Part shown: piece by piece, positions 1 through 8,864 of the stretch
How positions within the stretch are numbered: the first letter of the stretch is position 1
How the letters are laid out: each line of letters starts with the position of its first letter
NCBI RefSeq assembly: GCF_030378165.1
Contig: NZ_CP119766.1
Span: forward strand, 124,001-188,000
Direction of reading: 5' to 3'
Length of the DNA: 64,000 nt
Source: Flavobacterium panacagri
GTDB taxonomy: Bacteria > Bacteroidota > Bacteroidia > Flavobacteriales > Flavobacteriaceae
Notes under the pieces: generated by a model
Told to the model about the DNA's origin: nothing
The model's input: the letters and a program-made list of their open reading frames with translations, nothing else
Database searches by the model: none
Made by a program: the position numbers and the translations under genes

Positions 1-1289
1 AACTTATCTCTTAAATTTTCCGGATAAGAATCGTCTTTTATCGTTATTGTAAAATTAGAATGAACTGGAACAGTATCATCGTGGATATAAAGTTTTTTAT
101 TTCGAACATCAAAGTTCATATTAAAATCTTCATAGAAAGTGCCAGCCGGAAAGAAAACTGACATATTATCTTTTTCGAAATTAGAATCTTTATTATACCG
201 AACAAAATATGGAGAAGTAACTGGTTGTGCTTCTACAATCGGAGTGACACTGTCAAACTCAATTGGAACAGTAACTGTTCTTAAATTTCCAAAATAGTCC
301 GAAACTTCGATTCTGTAAGTAGAAGCTAAATTAGGCTCTGTTTTTATAATACCGCGAAGTGAATCCGTTTTAATAATACTTAAAGCAAAAGGTGTTTTCA
401 TAAAAAGCTTCTGCACACGCTGACTTGTTTTTTTGTATCTTGAATAATCAATAAAAGCATTGATATAACGCATCTCATCAAAAGAATAGGTATTAAACTG
501 GTAGTTATAATTTTGATTTCCATTTAAAAAACTAGTCACATTAAAAACACCATTTTTATTAAAAGAAACATCATCAGTATCCACAGCATTGATTCCAAAA
601 CCAATTTTCCCGTTTGCTTTCACTTTTGCTGCTAAATAATTTCCATCTTTCTGAAGTGTCATGGCCAGCAGCAAAGGCTGTTTAGACTGATTCACAGTTG
701 CATTATCCAAAGGATATACATACAAACTGGACAAAGTTGGCTTTTTGGTGTCTTTTATATTTTGGTCAAAGCCAAAGAAAATTGGATTGATGACAAACTC
801 CGTTTTAGAATCACGAATTTCAAAATGAAGATGTGGTCCTTCAGATGAGCCTGTATTTCCTGACAAACCTATAATTTCTCCTTTGGTAACTGGAAGTTCA
901 CCTGGCTTTGGGAACATTTCAATTTCATACGCTTTTTCTTTGTAATGAGTTGCTTTAACATAATCTAAAATTGCTCCAACCGGAGTCTGCAAATGCCCAT
1001 AAACAGAAGTATATCCGTTAGAATGTGTAATGTAAATACATTTGCCATTTCCAAATGTTGAAATCTTGATTCTCGATACATAACCATCTGCAATTGCATG
1101 CACACTCAAACCTTCTCTTTGATTGGTTTTTAAATCGAAGCCAGCATGAAAATGGTTAGGTCTTAACTCTCCAAAGTTACCAGAAAGTTGCATTGGAATA
1201 TCAAGCGGAGGGCGGAAATAGTCTTTAGGATATTGCGTTTGAGCAAATAAAAAATTACAAATAAAAAGGGTAAGTACAGAAAATCTCAT
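1..1289 (-). CDS. M23 family metallopeptidase, 3' end outside window
   Basis: Secreted or envelope zinc peptidase of the LytM/M23 type, expected to cut peptidoglycan cross-bridges or to act as a divisome scaffold. About 429 codons are present and the C-terminus runs off the window. The protein begins with a short signal peptide (MRFSVLTLFICNFLFAQ). It then has the M23 zinc motifs: HxxxD in NHFHAGFDLKT near residue 45, and HxH in GPHLHFEIRD near residue 150. The rest is beta-rich, probably Ig-like. An in-frame ATG at 1298 would add MLL; I chose 1289 because the Arg then follows the initiator Met as in a normal signal peptide. The gene is divergent from the zapA operon. The exact substrate is unknown. 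Confidence 0.85.
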   Translation of the reverse strand, partial: MRFSVLTLFICNFLFAQTQYPKDYFRPPLDIPMQLSGNFGELRPNHFHAGFDLKTNQREGLSVHAIADGYVSRIKISTFGNGKCIYITHSNGYTSVYGHLQTPVGAILDYVKATHYKEKAYEIEMFPKPGELPVTKGEIIGLSGNTGSSEGPHLHFEIRDSKTEFVINPIFFGFDQNIKDTKKPTLSSLYVYPLDNATVNQSKQPLLLAMTLQKDGNYLAAKVKANGKIGFGINAVDTDDVSFNKNGVFNVTSFLNGNQNYNYQFNTYSFDEMRYINAFIDYSRYKKTSQRVQKLFMKTPFALSIIKTDSLRGIIKTEPNLASTYRIEVSDYFGNLRTVTVPIEFDSVTPIVEAQPVTSPYFVRYNKDSNFEKDNMSVFFPAGTFYEDFNMNFDVRNKKLYIHDDTVPVHSNFTITIKDDSYPENLRDK

Positions 1290-1412
1290 AAGCAACATTT
1301 TTGCTAAGATAAGTAAAAATAAGCCAAAAAAAGCAAGTAAAAAACTACAAAAAACACAATCAACTGAAAAACATTCATTTATCTATTTTAATGCAAAAAA
1401 ATCGATAAAAAA

Positions 1413-1442
1413 TTGCATTAATAAAAAGGAATATTAACTTTG
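1413..1442 (+). promoter_or_regulatory. Promoter of the zapB-like/zapA operon
   Basis: TTG at 1413-1415, a 19-base spacer, then TAACTTTG at 1435-1442. This matches the Bacteroidota consensus TTG / TAnnTTTG exactly. The first start codon lies 28 bases downstream. Confidence 0.75.
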
Positions 1443-1470
1443 TAGGATTAAGTAATGAATAGGATGTATA

Positions 1471-1761
1471 ATGAGTGTAATTGCAGAAATAATTGATACT
1501 CTTGAATATAAAGTCGAAAAGCTTTTTGAAAAATCAAAAGGGCTGGAGAAAAATAATCAAGCATTACGATTAGAATTAGCTAAAGCTGCGCAAATTATCC
1601 AGAAACAATCTGAAGAAATTGAAGCTTTGAAGAAGCAAAATGAAACACTTAAGATAGCCAATTCGTTGCTTGGCAGCGACAATAACAAGAGAGAGACAAA
1701 GCTTAAAATAAATTCATTAATTCGCGAAATTGATTACTGTATAGCACAATTATCAGATTAG
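1471..1761 (+). CDS. Small coiled-coil protein preceding zapA (ZapB-like)
   Basis: A 96-residue, charged, almost wholly alpha-helical protein. Residues 1-75 show heptad-like spacing of Leu/Ile with many Lys and Glu, predicting a long coiled coil. Size, composition and position directly before zapA resemble the division factor ZapB, which bundles through a coiled coil and binds ZapA. No sequence-level family motif is visible, so the division role is inferred from context. It ends 4 bases before the zapA start, so the two are surely co-transcribed. There is no signal peptide or membrane segment, so it should be cytosolic. Confidence 0.75.
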   Translation: MSVIAEIIDTLEYKVEKLFEKSKGLEKNNQALRLELAKAAQIIQKQSEEIEALKKQNETLKIANSLLGSDNNKRETKLKINSLIREIDYCIAQLSD

Positions 1762-1765
1762 TAAC

Positions 1766-2059
1766 ATGGACGGAAAGCTTAAAATTAAAATATCAATTGC
1801 AGACCGCGTTTACCCGTTAACGGTTGAACCATCTCAGGAAGAAGGACTTAGAAGTGCTTCAAAAAAAATTGATGCTATGATAAAGCAGTTCGAAGAAAAT
1901 TACGCGGTTCGTGACAAACAAGATGTTCTAGCCATGTGTGCCTTGCAATTTGCATCACAAGTAGAACAAAAACAAATTGATAACGCAATCGATGGAGAAG
2001 AAACTATCGAAAGAATTAAGAAATTAAATTCGCTATTAGATCAATATCTCGAAAATTAA
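1766..2059 (+). CDS. zapA: Cell division protein ZapA
   Basis: A 97-residue protein of the ZapA family, which binds FtsZ and stabilises the Z ring at midcell. The N-terminal half has the beta-alpha fold of the family (KIKISIADRVYPLTVEPSQE) followed by the typical segment in which Asp, Met and Ala face the dimer (KKIDAMIKQFEENY, then DVLAMCALQFASQ). The C-terminus is the family's coiled coil. The length is normal. It follows the coiled-coil gene with a 4-base gap, and a 6S RNA candidate follows it, the same arrangement as ygfE(zapA)-ssrS in enterobacteria. Confidence 0.92.
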   Translation: MDGKLKIKISIADRVYPLTVEPSQEEGLRSASKKIDAMIKQFEENYAVRDKQDVLAMCALQFASQVEQKQIDNAIDGEETIERIKKLNSLLDQYLEN

Positions 2060-2083
2060 ACGTTCTTTACAGAAACTAAGATA

Positions 2084-2248
2084 CTGCCTACATTAGTTCA
2101 CAATTGGTAAACTCAACACTAACAATTTAGAATGAGCAAATCGTCGCTACTATAGTATGCCCTCCATTTGGCTGGGAAACTTGAACAGTGAGTTAGCTCA
2201 AAACTTGTCTTTACGAGTTTATACAAGCAATTAATGTAGGCTTTTTTT
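2084..2248 (+). ncRNA. ssrS: 6S RNA (ssrS)
   Basis: The 209-base gap between zapA and rny has no reading frame but folds as a long closed rod. A perfect 10-bp closing stem pairs 2086-2095 (GCCTACATTA) with 2232-2241 (TAATGTAGGC), and a run of seven T follows at once as an intrinsic terminator. The interior has complementary segments around a central bubble, as in 6S RNA, which mimics an open promoter and binds RNA polymerase holoenzyme. Length (about 165 nt), downstream position next to zapA and structure agree. The ends are approximate. Confidence 0.8.
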
Positions 2249-2268
2249 ATATATAAACCCTAACAAAC

Positions 2269-3828
2269 ATGGACATCATAACGATCATTATTGGTATTGT
2301 AGGTATTGCAGCAGGTTTTGCAATAGCTAAAATTATCGAGAAAAGTAATATTTCAAACCTCATCAAAAACGCTAAAAAAGAAGCTGCTTCAATTTTAAAA
2401 GACGCTAATTTAGAAGCTGAAAATATTAAAAAAGATAAAATCCTTCAAGCAAAAGAACGTTTTATCGAATTGAAATCAGAACACGAACAAGTTATTTTAG
2501 CACGAGATAAAAAAGTCGCTGAAGTAGAAAAACGCGTTCGCGATAAAGAATCTCAAGTTTCTAATGAACTTTCTAAAGCAAAAAAAGTCAACGACGATTT
2601 TGAAGCTAAAACTGCTGAATACAACAATAAAATTGAAGTTTTAGACAAAAAACAAGCAGAAGTTGAAAAACTTCACAAAAGCCAGTTACAGCAATTAGAA
2701 GTAATCTCTGGTCTTTCTGCTGAAGAAGCAAAAGAGCAATTAGTGGAAGGCTTAAAAGCTGAAGCTAAAACAAAAGCCATGTCTCATATTCAAGAAACTA
2801 TTGAAGAGGCTAAACTAACTGCACAGCAAGAAGCTAAGAAAATCATCATCAATACAATCCAAAGAGTTGGAACTGAAGAAGCGGTTGAAAACTGTGTTTC
2901 TGTTTTCAACATTGAATCTGATGACGTAAAAGGTAGAATTATCGGCCGTGAAGGACGTAACATTAGAGCGCTTGAAGCAGCAACTGGAGTTGAAATCATT
3001 GTCGATGACACACCAGAAGCAATCATTCTTTCTTGTTTTGATCCTGTTCGTAGAGAGATTGCTCGTTTGTCTTTACACAAATTAGTAACTGACGGACGTA
3101 TTCACCCAGCAAGAATCGAAGAAGTTGTGGCTAAAACAGCAAAACAAATCGACGATGAAATTATCGAAGTTGGAAAACGTACGGTAATCGATTTAGGGAT
3201 TCACGGTTTACACCCAGAATTGATTAAAGTTGTAGGTAGAATGAAATATCGTTCTTCTTACGGACAAAACTTATTACAGCACTCAAGAGAAGTTTCTAAA
3301 CTTTGCGGTATCATGGCTGCAGAATTAGGTCTAAACGTGAAATTGGCAAAAAGAGCTGGTTTATTACACGATATCGGAAAAGTGCCAGATACAGAAAGTG
3401 ATTTGCCACACGCATTATTAGGTATGCAGTGGGCTGAGAAATACGGTGAAAAAGAAGAAGTTTGTAATGCAATTGGAGCTCACCACGACGAGATCGAAAT
3501 GAAATCATTGCTTTCTCCAATTATTCAAGTTTGTGATGCTATTTCTGGAGCTAGACCTGGAGCTAGACGTCAAGTTCTTGACTCTTATATCCAGCGTTTA
3601 AAAGATCTTGAAGACGTAGCTTACGGATTCAGCGGAGTTAAGAATGCTTATGCAATCCAAGCTGGTAGAGAACTTCGTGTAATTGTGGAAAGCGAAAAAG
3701 TTTCAGATGACAATGCTGCCAACTTATCTTTCGAAATTTCGCAAAAAATTCAAACAGAAATGACTTATCCTGGACAGGTAAAAGTAACAGTTATTAGAGA
3801 AACTAGAGCTGTTAATATTGCTAAATAA
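2269..3828 (+). CDS. rny: Ribonuclease Y
   Basis: A 519-residue endoribonuclease that starts mRNA decay at the inner membrane. Domains in order: N-terminal membrane helix (about 3-22, [20 protein letters not shown]), long charged coiled coil (about 30-200), KH RNA-binding domain with [15 protein letters not shown] (about 220-235), and HD domain with the metal motif LLHDIGK (about 366) and [10 protein letters not shown] (about 404). The length equals the family's usual 510-520. Translation starts 21 bases after the 6S RNA end; it could be read from the upstream operon or from its own promoter, which I could not identify. Confidence 0.96.
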   Translation: MDIITIIIGIVGIAAGFAIAKIIEKSNISNLIKNAKKEAASILKDANLEAENIKKDKILQAKERFIELKSEHEQVILARDKKVAEVEKRVRDKESQVSNELSKAKKVNDDFEAKTAEYNNKIEVLDKKQAEVEKLHKSQLQQLEVISGLSAEEAKEQLVEGLKAEAKTKAMSHIQETIEEAKLTAQQEAKKIIINTIQRVGTEEAVENCVSVFNIESDDVKGRIIGREGRNIRALEAATGVEIIVDDTPEAIILSCFDPVRREIARLSLHKLVTDGRIHPARIEEVVAKTAKQIDDEIIEVGKRTVIDLGIHGLHPELIKVVGRMKYRSSYGQNLLQHSREVSKLCGIMAAELGLNVKLAKRAGLLHDIGKVPDTESDLPHALLGMQWAEKYGEKEEVCNAIGAHHDEIEMKSLLSPIIQVCDAISGARPGARRQVLDSYIQRLKDLEDVAYGFSGVKNAYAIQAGRELRVIVESEKVSDDNAANLSFEISQKIQTEMTYPGQVKVTVIRETRAVNIAK

Positions 3829-3846
3829 TTGAAGAATATAAACATA

Positions 3847-3882
3847 AAAAGAAAGGCCGTCAATAGACAGCCTTTCTTTTTA
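3847..3882 (+). terminator. Rho-independent terminator after rny
   Basis: The stem AAAGAAAGGC (3848-3857) pairs with GCCTTTCTTT (3870-3879), followed by more T. The flanking A and T runs allow it to serve the convergent histidine kinase gene as well. Confidence 0.85.
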
Positions 3883-3898
3883 TATGCTAATTTAAGCT

Positions 3899-5419
3899 TT
3901 ACATATCATTAAAAACGATTTTAAAGCTAGTTCCTACTCCTACTTCACTTTCCACCAAAACCGTCCCTTTCATCGCCTCAATTTGATTTCTCGTAATATA
4001 TAATCCAATACCGCGAGCTTCTTCGTGTTTGTGGAAAGTTTTATACATTCCGAACAATAAATCGCCATACACTTTCAAATCTATACCTAATCCATTATCC
4101 GTAATTTTAAGAGATTTAAACCCTTCAGGCTCGAGTGCAAAATCAAAAGTAATTATAGGATCACGATCTGGATGTGCATATTTAATCGCATTGGTTGTAA
4201 AATTCAACAAAACACTTTCCATATAGGCAGGGTTAAAATTAATCGTCAAATATTTTGGAACGTTATTTACAATCGTCACTTTTCGCTGTTTATCATATCC
4301 TTTGATTGTTGAAATCGTTTTTTCTATGTATTCGCACAATTTCAAAGGCACAACCGCAATATTAATATTACTCTGCGTTTTTACAATTTGCGTAAGATTC
4401 AAAATAGTTTCATTCAGATCGTTAGAAACAGCACGCAAATATTCCAACATTTCTGTCACAGTCTGCTTATTAACATCAGCATCAATAAGATCTAAAATCG
4501 ATTTTATGTTTCCTGCCTGCGTATTTAAATTATGCGAAACTATATGCGAAAAATTCAGCAGACGGCTATTTTGTTCGCTGTATAATTTCATAGTTTTCAA
4601 AAGCTCAAGCTCTTTTTCTTTTTGTGCAGAAACATCTGTATGAGTACCAATTACACGCAAAGGCTTTCCGTTTTCATCACGTTTAATTACTTTTCCACGA
4701 TCCAAAATCCATTTATAATTTCCGCTCGAAGTCATCACACGATGATAATTTTCATAGTATGGAATTTTATTATCAAAATGCTCTTGGATGTCCGAGTAAT
4801 ATTTTGGAAGATCATCTGGATGTACAATTTTATCCCAGCGTTCCGGATCATCAAAAATATCAGTCGATTCCAGTTCTAAAATTTTAAGCGAAAGCGAAGA
4901 ATAAAAAACACTATTAGTCACCATATCCCAATCCCAGATTCCAGCGGTAGAAGCATCAAGAGCAAATTGAAAACGTTCTTCGGATATCCTAAGCTTTTCT
5001 TCTTTGTCTTTTAAGTCTGTTATATCCGAAACATGTCCATAGAAAATAACGTTTCCATCCAAAGCCAATTCTGTTTTCGCCGCAATTTTAAACCATCGCA
5101 TTCCTTTTTTGGGAAGAATTGCTCTAAACTCGATTTCCCAAGGCGTAATTTCTTTTCTCGACTTAACTAGTGATTGAAAAAAAAAGTCACGATCCTGCGA
5201 TACAATTCTATTGTAAATTATAAGCTTTATATCATTTGTAAAATCTGATGCTGCAAGCTCAAATATCTCATCTGCCGACTTGCTGACAAGCGGGAATGTA
5301 TAATTATTATCCGTATCTATAATAAACTGAAAAAGTAAGTCAGGCATCTCGGCCAACAATTTTTTATAAAAATTATTTACCTCCAAGCAATCGTCATTTC
5401 CATATAAATCAAAAACCAT
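3899..5419 (-). CDS. PAS domain sensor histidine kinase
   Basis: A 506-residue cytosolic sensor kinase with no membrane segment. Domains in order: a PAS domain (about 10-135), a second PAS/PAC domain (about 148-270, with the WDWDMVTNSVFYS start typical of PAS_3), a HisKA-like dimerisation helix with the phospho-acceptor His in SHIVSHNLNTQAG (about 293-305), and a HATPase_c domain with the N box (NFTTNAIKYA), G1 box (DNGLGIDL) and G2 box (GIGLYITRNQIE). No receiver domain is attached and no response regulator gene lies nearby, so it is an orphan kinase. The signal is unknown. The gene is convergent with rny. Confidence 0.9.
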   Translation of the reverse strand: MVFDLYGNDDCLEVNNFYKKLLAEMPDLLFQFIIDTDNNYTFPLVSKSADEIFELAASDFTNDIKLIIYNRIVSQDRDFFFQSLVKSRKEITPWEIEFRAILPKKGMRWFKIAAKTELALDGNVIFYGHVSDITDLKDKEEKLRISEERFQFALDASTAGIWDWDMVTNSVFYSSLSLKILELESTDIFDDPERWDKIVHPDDLPKYYSDIQEHFDNKIPYYENYHRVMTSSGNYKWILDRGKVIKRDENGKPLRVIGTHTDVSAQKEKELELLKTMKLYSEQNSRLLNFSHIVSHNLNTQAGNIKSILDLIDADVNKQTVTEMLEYLRAVSNDLNETILNLTQIVKTQSNINIAVVPLKLCEYIEKTISTIKGYDKQRKVTIVNNVPKYLTINFNPAYMESVLLNFTTNAIKYAHPDRDPIITFDFALEPEGFKSLKITDNGLGIDLKVYGDLLFGMYKTFHKHEEARGIGLYITRNQIEAMKGTVLVESEVGVGTSFKIVFNDM

Positions 5420-5546
5420 ATACTACTTCTTTATGTAAATAAAATATTTAGATTTTTTACCTCTAAAAAAGAGAGAAAAATCACAACTTATTCCGATATT
5501 GTTTTTATTACAACAATATTTTAACACAATATATAAATTTTTACAA

Positions 5547-5554
5547 CAAAAGTA
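5547..5554 (-). promoter_or_regulatory. Possible -7 box upstream of the histidine kinase
   Basis: On the minus strand this reads TACTTTTG, a perfect TAnnTTTG. There is no TTG at the right distance, and the implied leader is about 120 bases, so support is weak. Confidence 0.35.
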
Positions 5555-5571
5555 ACGCAACAAATAAAAAA

Positions 5572-6468
5572 TTATTTTCTGGGGTGAAAACTATACATCA
5601 CTTCTTTTAAGAAACTGCGATCTAAATGCACATAAATTTCTGTTGTTGTAATTGATTCGTGACCAAGCATTAATTGAATTGATCTTAAATCGGCTCCATT
5701 TTCAAGTAAATGTGTCGCAAAAGAATGTCGTAGCGTATGGGGACTTATACTTTTTTTCAAACCTATTTTTTGAGCAAGATCTTTAATAATGGTAAAAATC
5801 ATAGCTCTTGTTAACTGGCCTCCTCTTCTATTGAGAAACAAGGTGTCTTCTGCACCTTTTTTAATCGTTTGATGTGATCGCACGGCATTTCTATAAATAT
5901 CAATATACTTTTGGGTTAATGAACCTATTGGCACAAATCTCTCTTTGTTTCCCTTACCTGTAATTTTAACAAAACCTTCATCAAAAAATAAATCTGAAAT
6001 TTTAAGAGTTGTTAATTCCGAAACACGAAGCCCACAGCCATAAAGTGTTTCAAGAATTGCTCTATTGCGTTCGCCTTCATTTGTACTTAAGTCTATTGCG
6101 TCAATCAAATTATCGATTTCTTCAAGCGATAAAGTATCTGGCAGTTTACGACCTGTTTTAGGTGCTTCGATTAATTCTAAAGGATTATCATTTCTATAAT
6201 CTTCAAAAACTAAATAATTAAAAAAACTTTTTAACCCCGAAATAATTCGTGCCTGCGATCTTGGATTTACTTCCTTTGCAACAGCATAAATAAATTGCTG
6301 TAAGGTTTCGTCGGAGATTTTAATTGGAGAAACATCTATTTGATTCGTTTCCAAGAAAAGACACAAACGTTCGATATCAAAGCCGTAGTTCTCAATCGTA
6401 TTTTTAGACAAACCTCTTTCTATCCTCAAATACGATTGATAATCTTTAATATATCTGCTCCAATTCAT
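5572..6468 (-). CDS. xerD: Site-specific tyrosine recombinase XerD
   Basis: A 298-residue tyrosine recombinase that resolves chromosome dimers at dif with a XerC-type partner. It has an N-terminal SAM-like DNA-binding domain (about 1-90) and a C-terminal catalytic domain. The catalytic residues are visible: Arg in GCGLRVSEL, Lys in GKGNKERFVPIG, HxxR in HTLRHSFATH, His in LGHESITTTE and the nucleophile Tyr in EIYVHLD. I placed the start at the ATG at 6468 (MNWSRYIKDYQ), which gives the family length; an upstream in-frame ATG at 6513 would add 15 hydrophobic residues not expected in Xer proteins. It is divergent from aroQ at a distance, a pairing common in this phylum. Confidence 0.93.
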   Translation of the reverse strand: MNWSRYIKDYQSYLRIERGLSKNTIENYGFDIERLCLFLETNQIDVSPIKISDETLQQFIYAVAKEVNPRSQARIISGLKSFFNYLVFEDYRNDNPLELIEAPKTGRKLPDTLSLEEIDNLIDAIDLSTNEGERNRAILETLYGCGLRVSELTTLKISDLFFDEGFVKITGKGNKERFVPIGSLTQKYIDIYRNAVRSHQTIKKGAEDTLFLNRRGGQLTRAMIFTIIKDLAQKIGLKKSISPHTLRHSFATHLLENGADLRSIQLMLGHESITTTEIYVHLDRSFLKEVMYSFHPRK

Positions 6469-6522
6469 ATTTACAAAGTAAAACAATTTTAGAAATAAAA
6501 ATGTCTCATACAACGAAATAAA

Positions 6523-6550
6523 AAAACCTTTCTTAAAGGAGAAAGGTTTT
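6523..6550 (-). terminator. Terminator of the beta-barrel gene 6572-7150
   Basis: The stem AAAACCTTTC (6523-6532) pairs with GAAAGGTTTT (6541-6550) around an 8-base loop, with an A run at its left edge that becomes U in the minus-strand RNA. Confidence 0.8.
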
Positions 6551-6571
6551 TACAATTAATAAATATTCAAT

Positions 6572-7150
6572 TTATAATTTATATCCCAGAGCCAAAGAAA
6601 ATACACTGCTTTTAATTTTATAATTATAATCCTCAACATGAAAATCTAAGGCATTTGACAAACCTAAGTTATAACGAAGATCTACCGAACAATCTTCCAG
6701 AAAATTATAGCCAATACCAAAATTCAAACCAAAATCGATAGTTTTAACATGATCCGTAATATTTAAACCTTTTTCTTCAGCATGCATTAAAAAACCAATT
6801 TGCGGACCTGCTTGCACAGTTAATCCCTGAGTGACAAAATATTTAGCCAAAATAGGCAAATTCAAATAGCTTAATTTAATATCATTATTGTATGCTATAC
6901 CATCTTCTACAAATTTATTTTTCGCTCCGTGAGTTGAGTATAGAAGTTCAGGCTGAATACCAAATTTTTCATCTGTTTTAATTTCCGAAAAAATACCAAC
7001 CTGATACCCTATCAAAGTTTCATTTTCATGGAAATTAGAACTATTTGGAAAATTGACACCTCCTTTAATTCCAAATCTACTCCCAGTTCCTTGAGCATTA
7101 GCAAAACCAAATGCCATAACTGCAAGAGTAGATAAAACAATTTTCTTCAT
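6572..7150 (-). CDS. Outer-membrane beta-barrel protein (porin family)
   Basis: A 192-residue small barrel of the OMP_b-brl_2 type. It has a signal peptide (MKKIVLSTLAVMAFGFANAQ), the family opening GSRFGIKGGVNF, alternating amphipathic strands, FGIQPELLYSTHGAK, VQAGPQIGFLMHAE, and an aromatic-ended final strand (SVFSLALGYKL) expected for BamA-dependent insertion. It is the first of three such genes in a row on this strand; a fourth lies on the other strand at 8865. No enzymatic motif is seen. The role is probably envelope structure or a narrow pore. Confidence 0.88.
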   Translation of the reverse strand: MKKIVLSTLAVMAFGFANAQGTGSRFGIKGGVNFPNSSNFHENETLIGYQVGIFSEIKTDEKFGIQPELLYSTHGAKNKFVEDGIAYNNDIKLSYLNLPILAKYFVTQGLTVQAGPQIGFLMHAEEKGLNITDHVKTIDFGLNFGIGYNFLEDCSVDLRYNLGLSNALDFHVEDYNYKIKSSVFSLALGYKL

Positions 7151-7188
7151 TTTAATTTGATTTTTTTAGTCTGGTTAATTTAATTCAC

Positions 7189-7196
7189 CAAATATA
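7189..7196 (-). promoter_or_regulatory. -7 box of the beta-barrel gene 6572-7150
   Basis: The minus strand reads TATATTTG, matching TAnnTTTG, 38 bases upstream of the start. The paralogue at 7301-7870 has the identical octamer at almost the same distance. Confidence 0.55.
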
Positions 7197-7245
7197 AAAA
7201 TATACATACGAAAACTTAATTTTATTTTAATAATAAAAATACCAT

Positions 7246-7288
7246 ATAACAAAAAAAGCCTTTCATATAGAAAGGCTTTTTTTGTTAT
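7246..7288 (-). terminator. Long terminator hairpin of the beta-barrel gene 7301-7870
   Basis: A perfect 19-bp stem pairs 7246-7264 with 7270-7288 around a 5-base loop. The GC core GCCTTTC/GAAAGGC is flanked by A and T runs. It can terminate on both strands. Confidence 0.88.
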
Positions 7289-7300
7289 ATTCTAGAAAAA

Positions 7301-7870
7301 TTAGAATTTATAAGCTAAGGACAGAGCTAAAACGCTATTCTTTGGGCTATCAAAATATTCATCAAAATCTTCAGCGTTATAATCTGCAACATTAGATATA
7401 CCTACAGTGTAACGCAGATTTACTGAAAGATTATCTGTAAAATTATATCCTCCTCCAAAGTTAAATCCAAAATCAGTTGATTTGTATGCATCTTTTGCAT
7501 CCTCGCCATCAACTTTAGCAGAAACTAAGAATCCAATTTGTGGACCTGCTTCCACAGTCCATTGTTTAGTAATAAAAAATTTTGCTAACACCGGTACATT
7601 TATGTAATTTAATTTAGAATTCACATCTAAATCATCAAGTTTAGCACCTTGCATCGAAAACAGTACCTCAGGTTGAATTGCTAATCTTTCAATAACTTTA
7701 ATTTCAGCAAAACCTCCAACATGAGCACCAACAAGAGATTTAGCATCCCAATAATTTCCTCCCGCAAAGGATGTTAAGTTAAGACCTCCTTTTACTCCAA
7801 ATCTGGTTTCCTGAGCATTTGTAAATGCAAAAGCCATAATAGCAATGGCTGATAAAATTATTTTTTTCAT
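7301..7870 (-). CDS. Outer-membrane beta-barrel protein (porin family)
   Basis: A 189-residue paralogue of the 6572-7150 protein. It has a signal peptide (MKKIILSAIAIMAFAFTNAQ), then TRFGVKGGLNL, LAIQPEVLFSMQGAK, VEAGPQIGFLVSAK and a terminal strand ending LALSLAYKF. It has its own -7 box and terminator, so it is a single-gene unit and a tandem duplication rather than an operon member. Function is unknown beyond a barrel in the outer membrane. Confidence 0.88.
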   Translation of the reverse strand: MKKIILSAIAIMAFAFTNAQETRFGVKGGLNLTSFAGGNYWDAKSLVGAHVGGFAEIKVIERLAIQPEVLFSMQGAKLDDLDVNSKLNYINVPVLAKFFITKQWTVEAGPQIGFLVSAKVDGEDAKDAYKSTDFGFNFGGGYNFTDNLSVNLRYTVGISNVADYNAEDFDEYFDSPKNSVLALSLAYKF

Positions 7871-7904
7871 TCTAATTTGTTTTGGGTTAAATTAATTTTC
7901 ATAT

Positions 7905-7912
7905 CAAATATA
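7905..7912 (-). promoter_or_regulatory. -7 box of the beta-barrel gene 7301-7870
   Basis: The minus strand reads TATATTTG, 34 bases upstream of the start codon, the same octamer as at 7189-7196. Confidence 0.55.
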
Positions 7913-8020
7913 AAAATATTCTTCATAAAAACTAATTTGGATTTTAACAAATAAAATAGTAATAAGTATAGATACTGTTAATTGACGATCAATTTGGTCT
8001 TAATTTTTTAAGCAAAAAAA

Positions 8021-8050
8021 AAAGGCCTTTTCATTTCTGAAAAGGCTCTT
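8021..8050 (-). terminator. Terminator of the beta-barrel gene 8073-8579
   Basis: GCCTTTTCA (8025-8033) pairs with TGAAAAGGC (8038-8046) around a 4-base loop. The long A run at 8014-8023 becomes the U tract on the minus strand. Confidence 0.85.
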
Positions 8051-8072
8051 AAAAAGAATTAACTAAATAATT

Positions 8073-8579
8073 TTAGAAGTGTAATGCAAATCCAATGTTT
8101 AATTGAAAAGCATTTTTATAATAATCATCATTTAATGAAACATTATAACGAAGTCCTGGCTCAATAGAAACATTATTTCCAATAAACCATGCATATCCTC
8201 CTTGCAATCCTACAAAAGATGGGTTTTCATCAGCTCCTTTACGACTCATTCCATTATAAGAAGCCTCAACAGGAAATTTGTTTGCGATATAATATTTCGC
8301 ACCAACTTTGTAAGCAAAAACGCTATCACCATCATCATCTCCATAGCCTAAACCTAATTTTACAGCCAAATTATCAGCAACAAAATAACCTCCTTCAGCT
8401 CCTACATTCCATTTAGTATATCCATCTGAAGACCACAAACCAAAAGATGTGCTTCCAACTAAAGGTGTACCAAAACCAGTATTAGCCTCAATTAACCATT
8501 TTCCTTTTGCTGTTTGTTCTTGTGCATTAGCAAATCCAAAAGCCATCACTGCAATAGCAGCTAAAAATAATTTTTTCAT
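8073..8579 (-). CDS. Outer-membrane beta-barrel protein
   Basis: A 168-residue barrel with a signal peptide (MKKLFLAAIAVMAFGFANAQ) nearly identical to its neighbours', but a different mature part: GKWLIEANTGFG, Gly- and aromatic-rich strands (KWNVGAEGGYFVADNLAVKL) and a terminal LNIGFALHF strand. This places it closer to the OprF/OmpW-type small barrels than to its two paralogues. Its own terminator makes it monocistronic. No partner or ligand can be read from the sequence. Confidence 0.85.
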   Translation of the reverse strand: MKKLFLAAIAVMAFGFANAQEQTAKGKWLIEANTGFGTPLVGSTSFGLWSSDGYTKWNVGAEGGYFVADNLAVKLGLGYGDDDGDSVFAYKVGAKYYIANKFPVEASYNGMSRKGADENPSFVGLQGGYAWFIGNNVSIEPGLRYNVSLNDDYYKNAFQLNIGFALHF

Positions 8580-8810
8580 GTTTATATTTTTTTAATTATC
8601 GAGATCAAAACTAAGATTAGACCTACAAAATAAAACACCTCAGAAGTTTAAAAAATATTAAAATAAGACATAAAAAATAACACGAAAACAAAACTGAAAA
8701 TCAACATTATAACTATAAAAATCACCGATAAAATGCTCAAAAAACAAAATATAGTGGGAATTTTAGTAATTATTTAATCTAAATTATAAGGCAATAAAAT
8801 GCTAAATATG

Positions 8811-8818
8811 TAGTTTTG
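8811..8818 (+). promoter_or_regulatory. -7 box of the beta-barrel gene 8865-9425
   Basis: TAGTTTTG matches TAnnTTTG and lies 46 bases before the start. No TTG sits at the expected -33 distance. Confidence 0.5.
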
Positions 8819-8864
8819 AACTTTAGAATAACATTTAAATACCAAAAAATTAAAAAACATTTTT

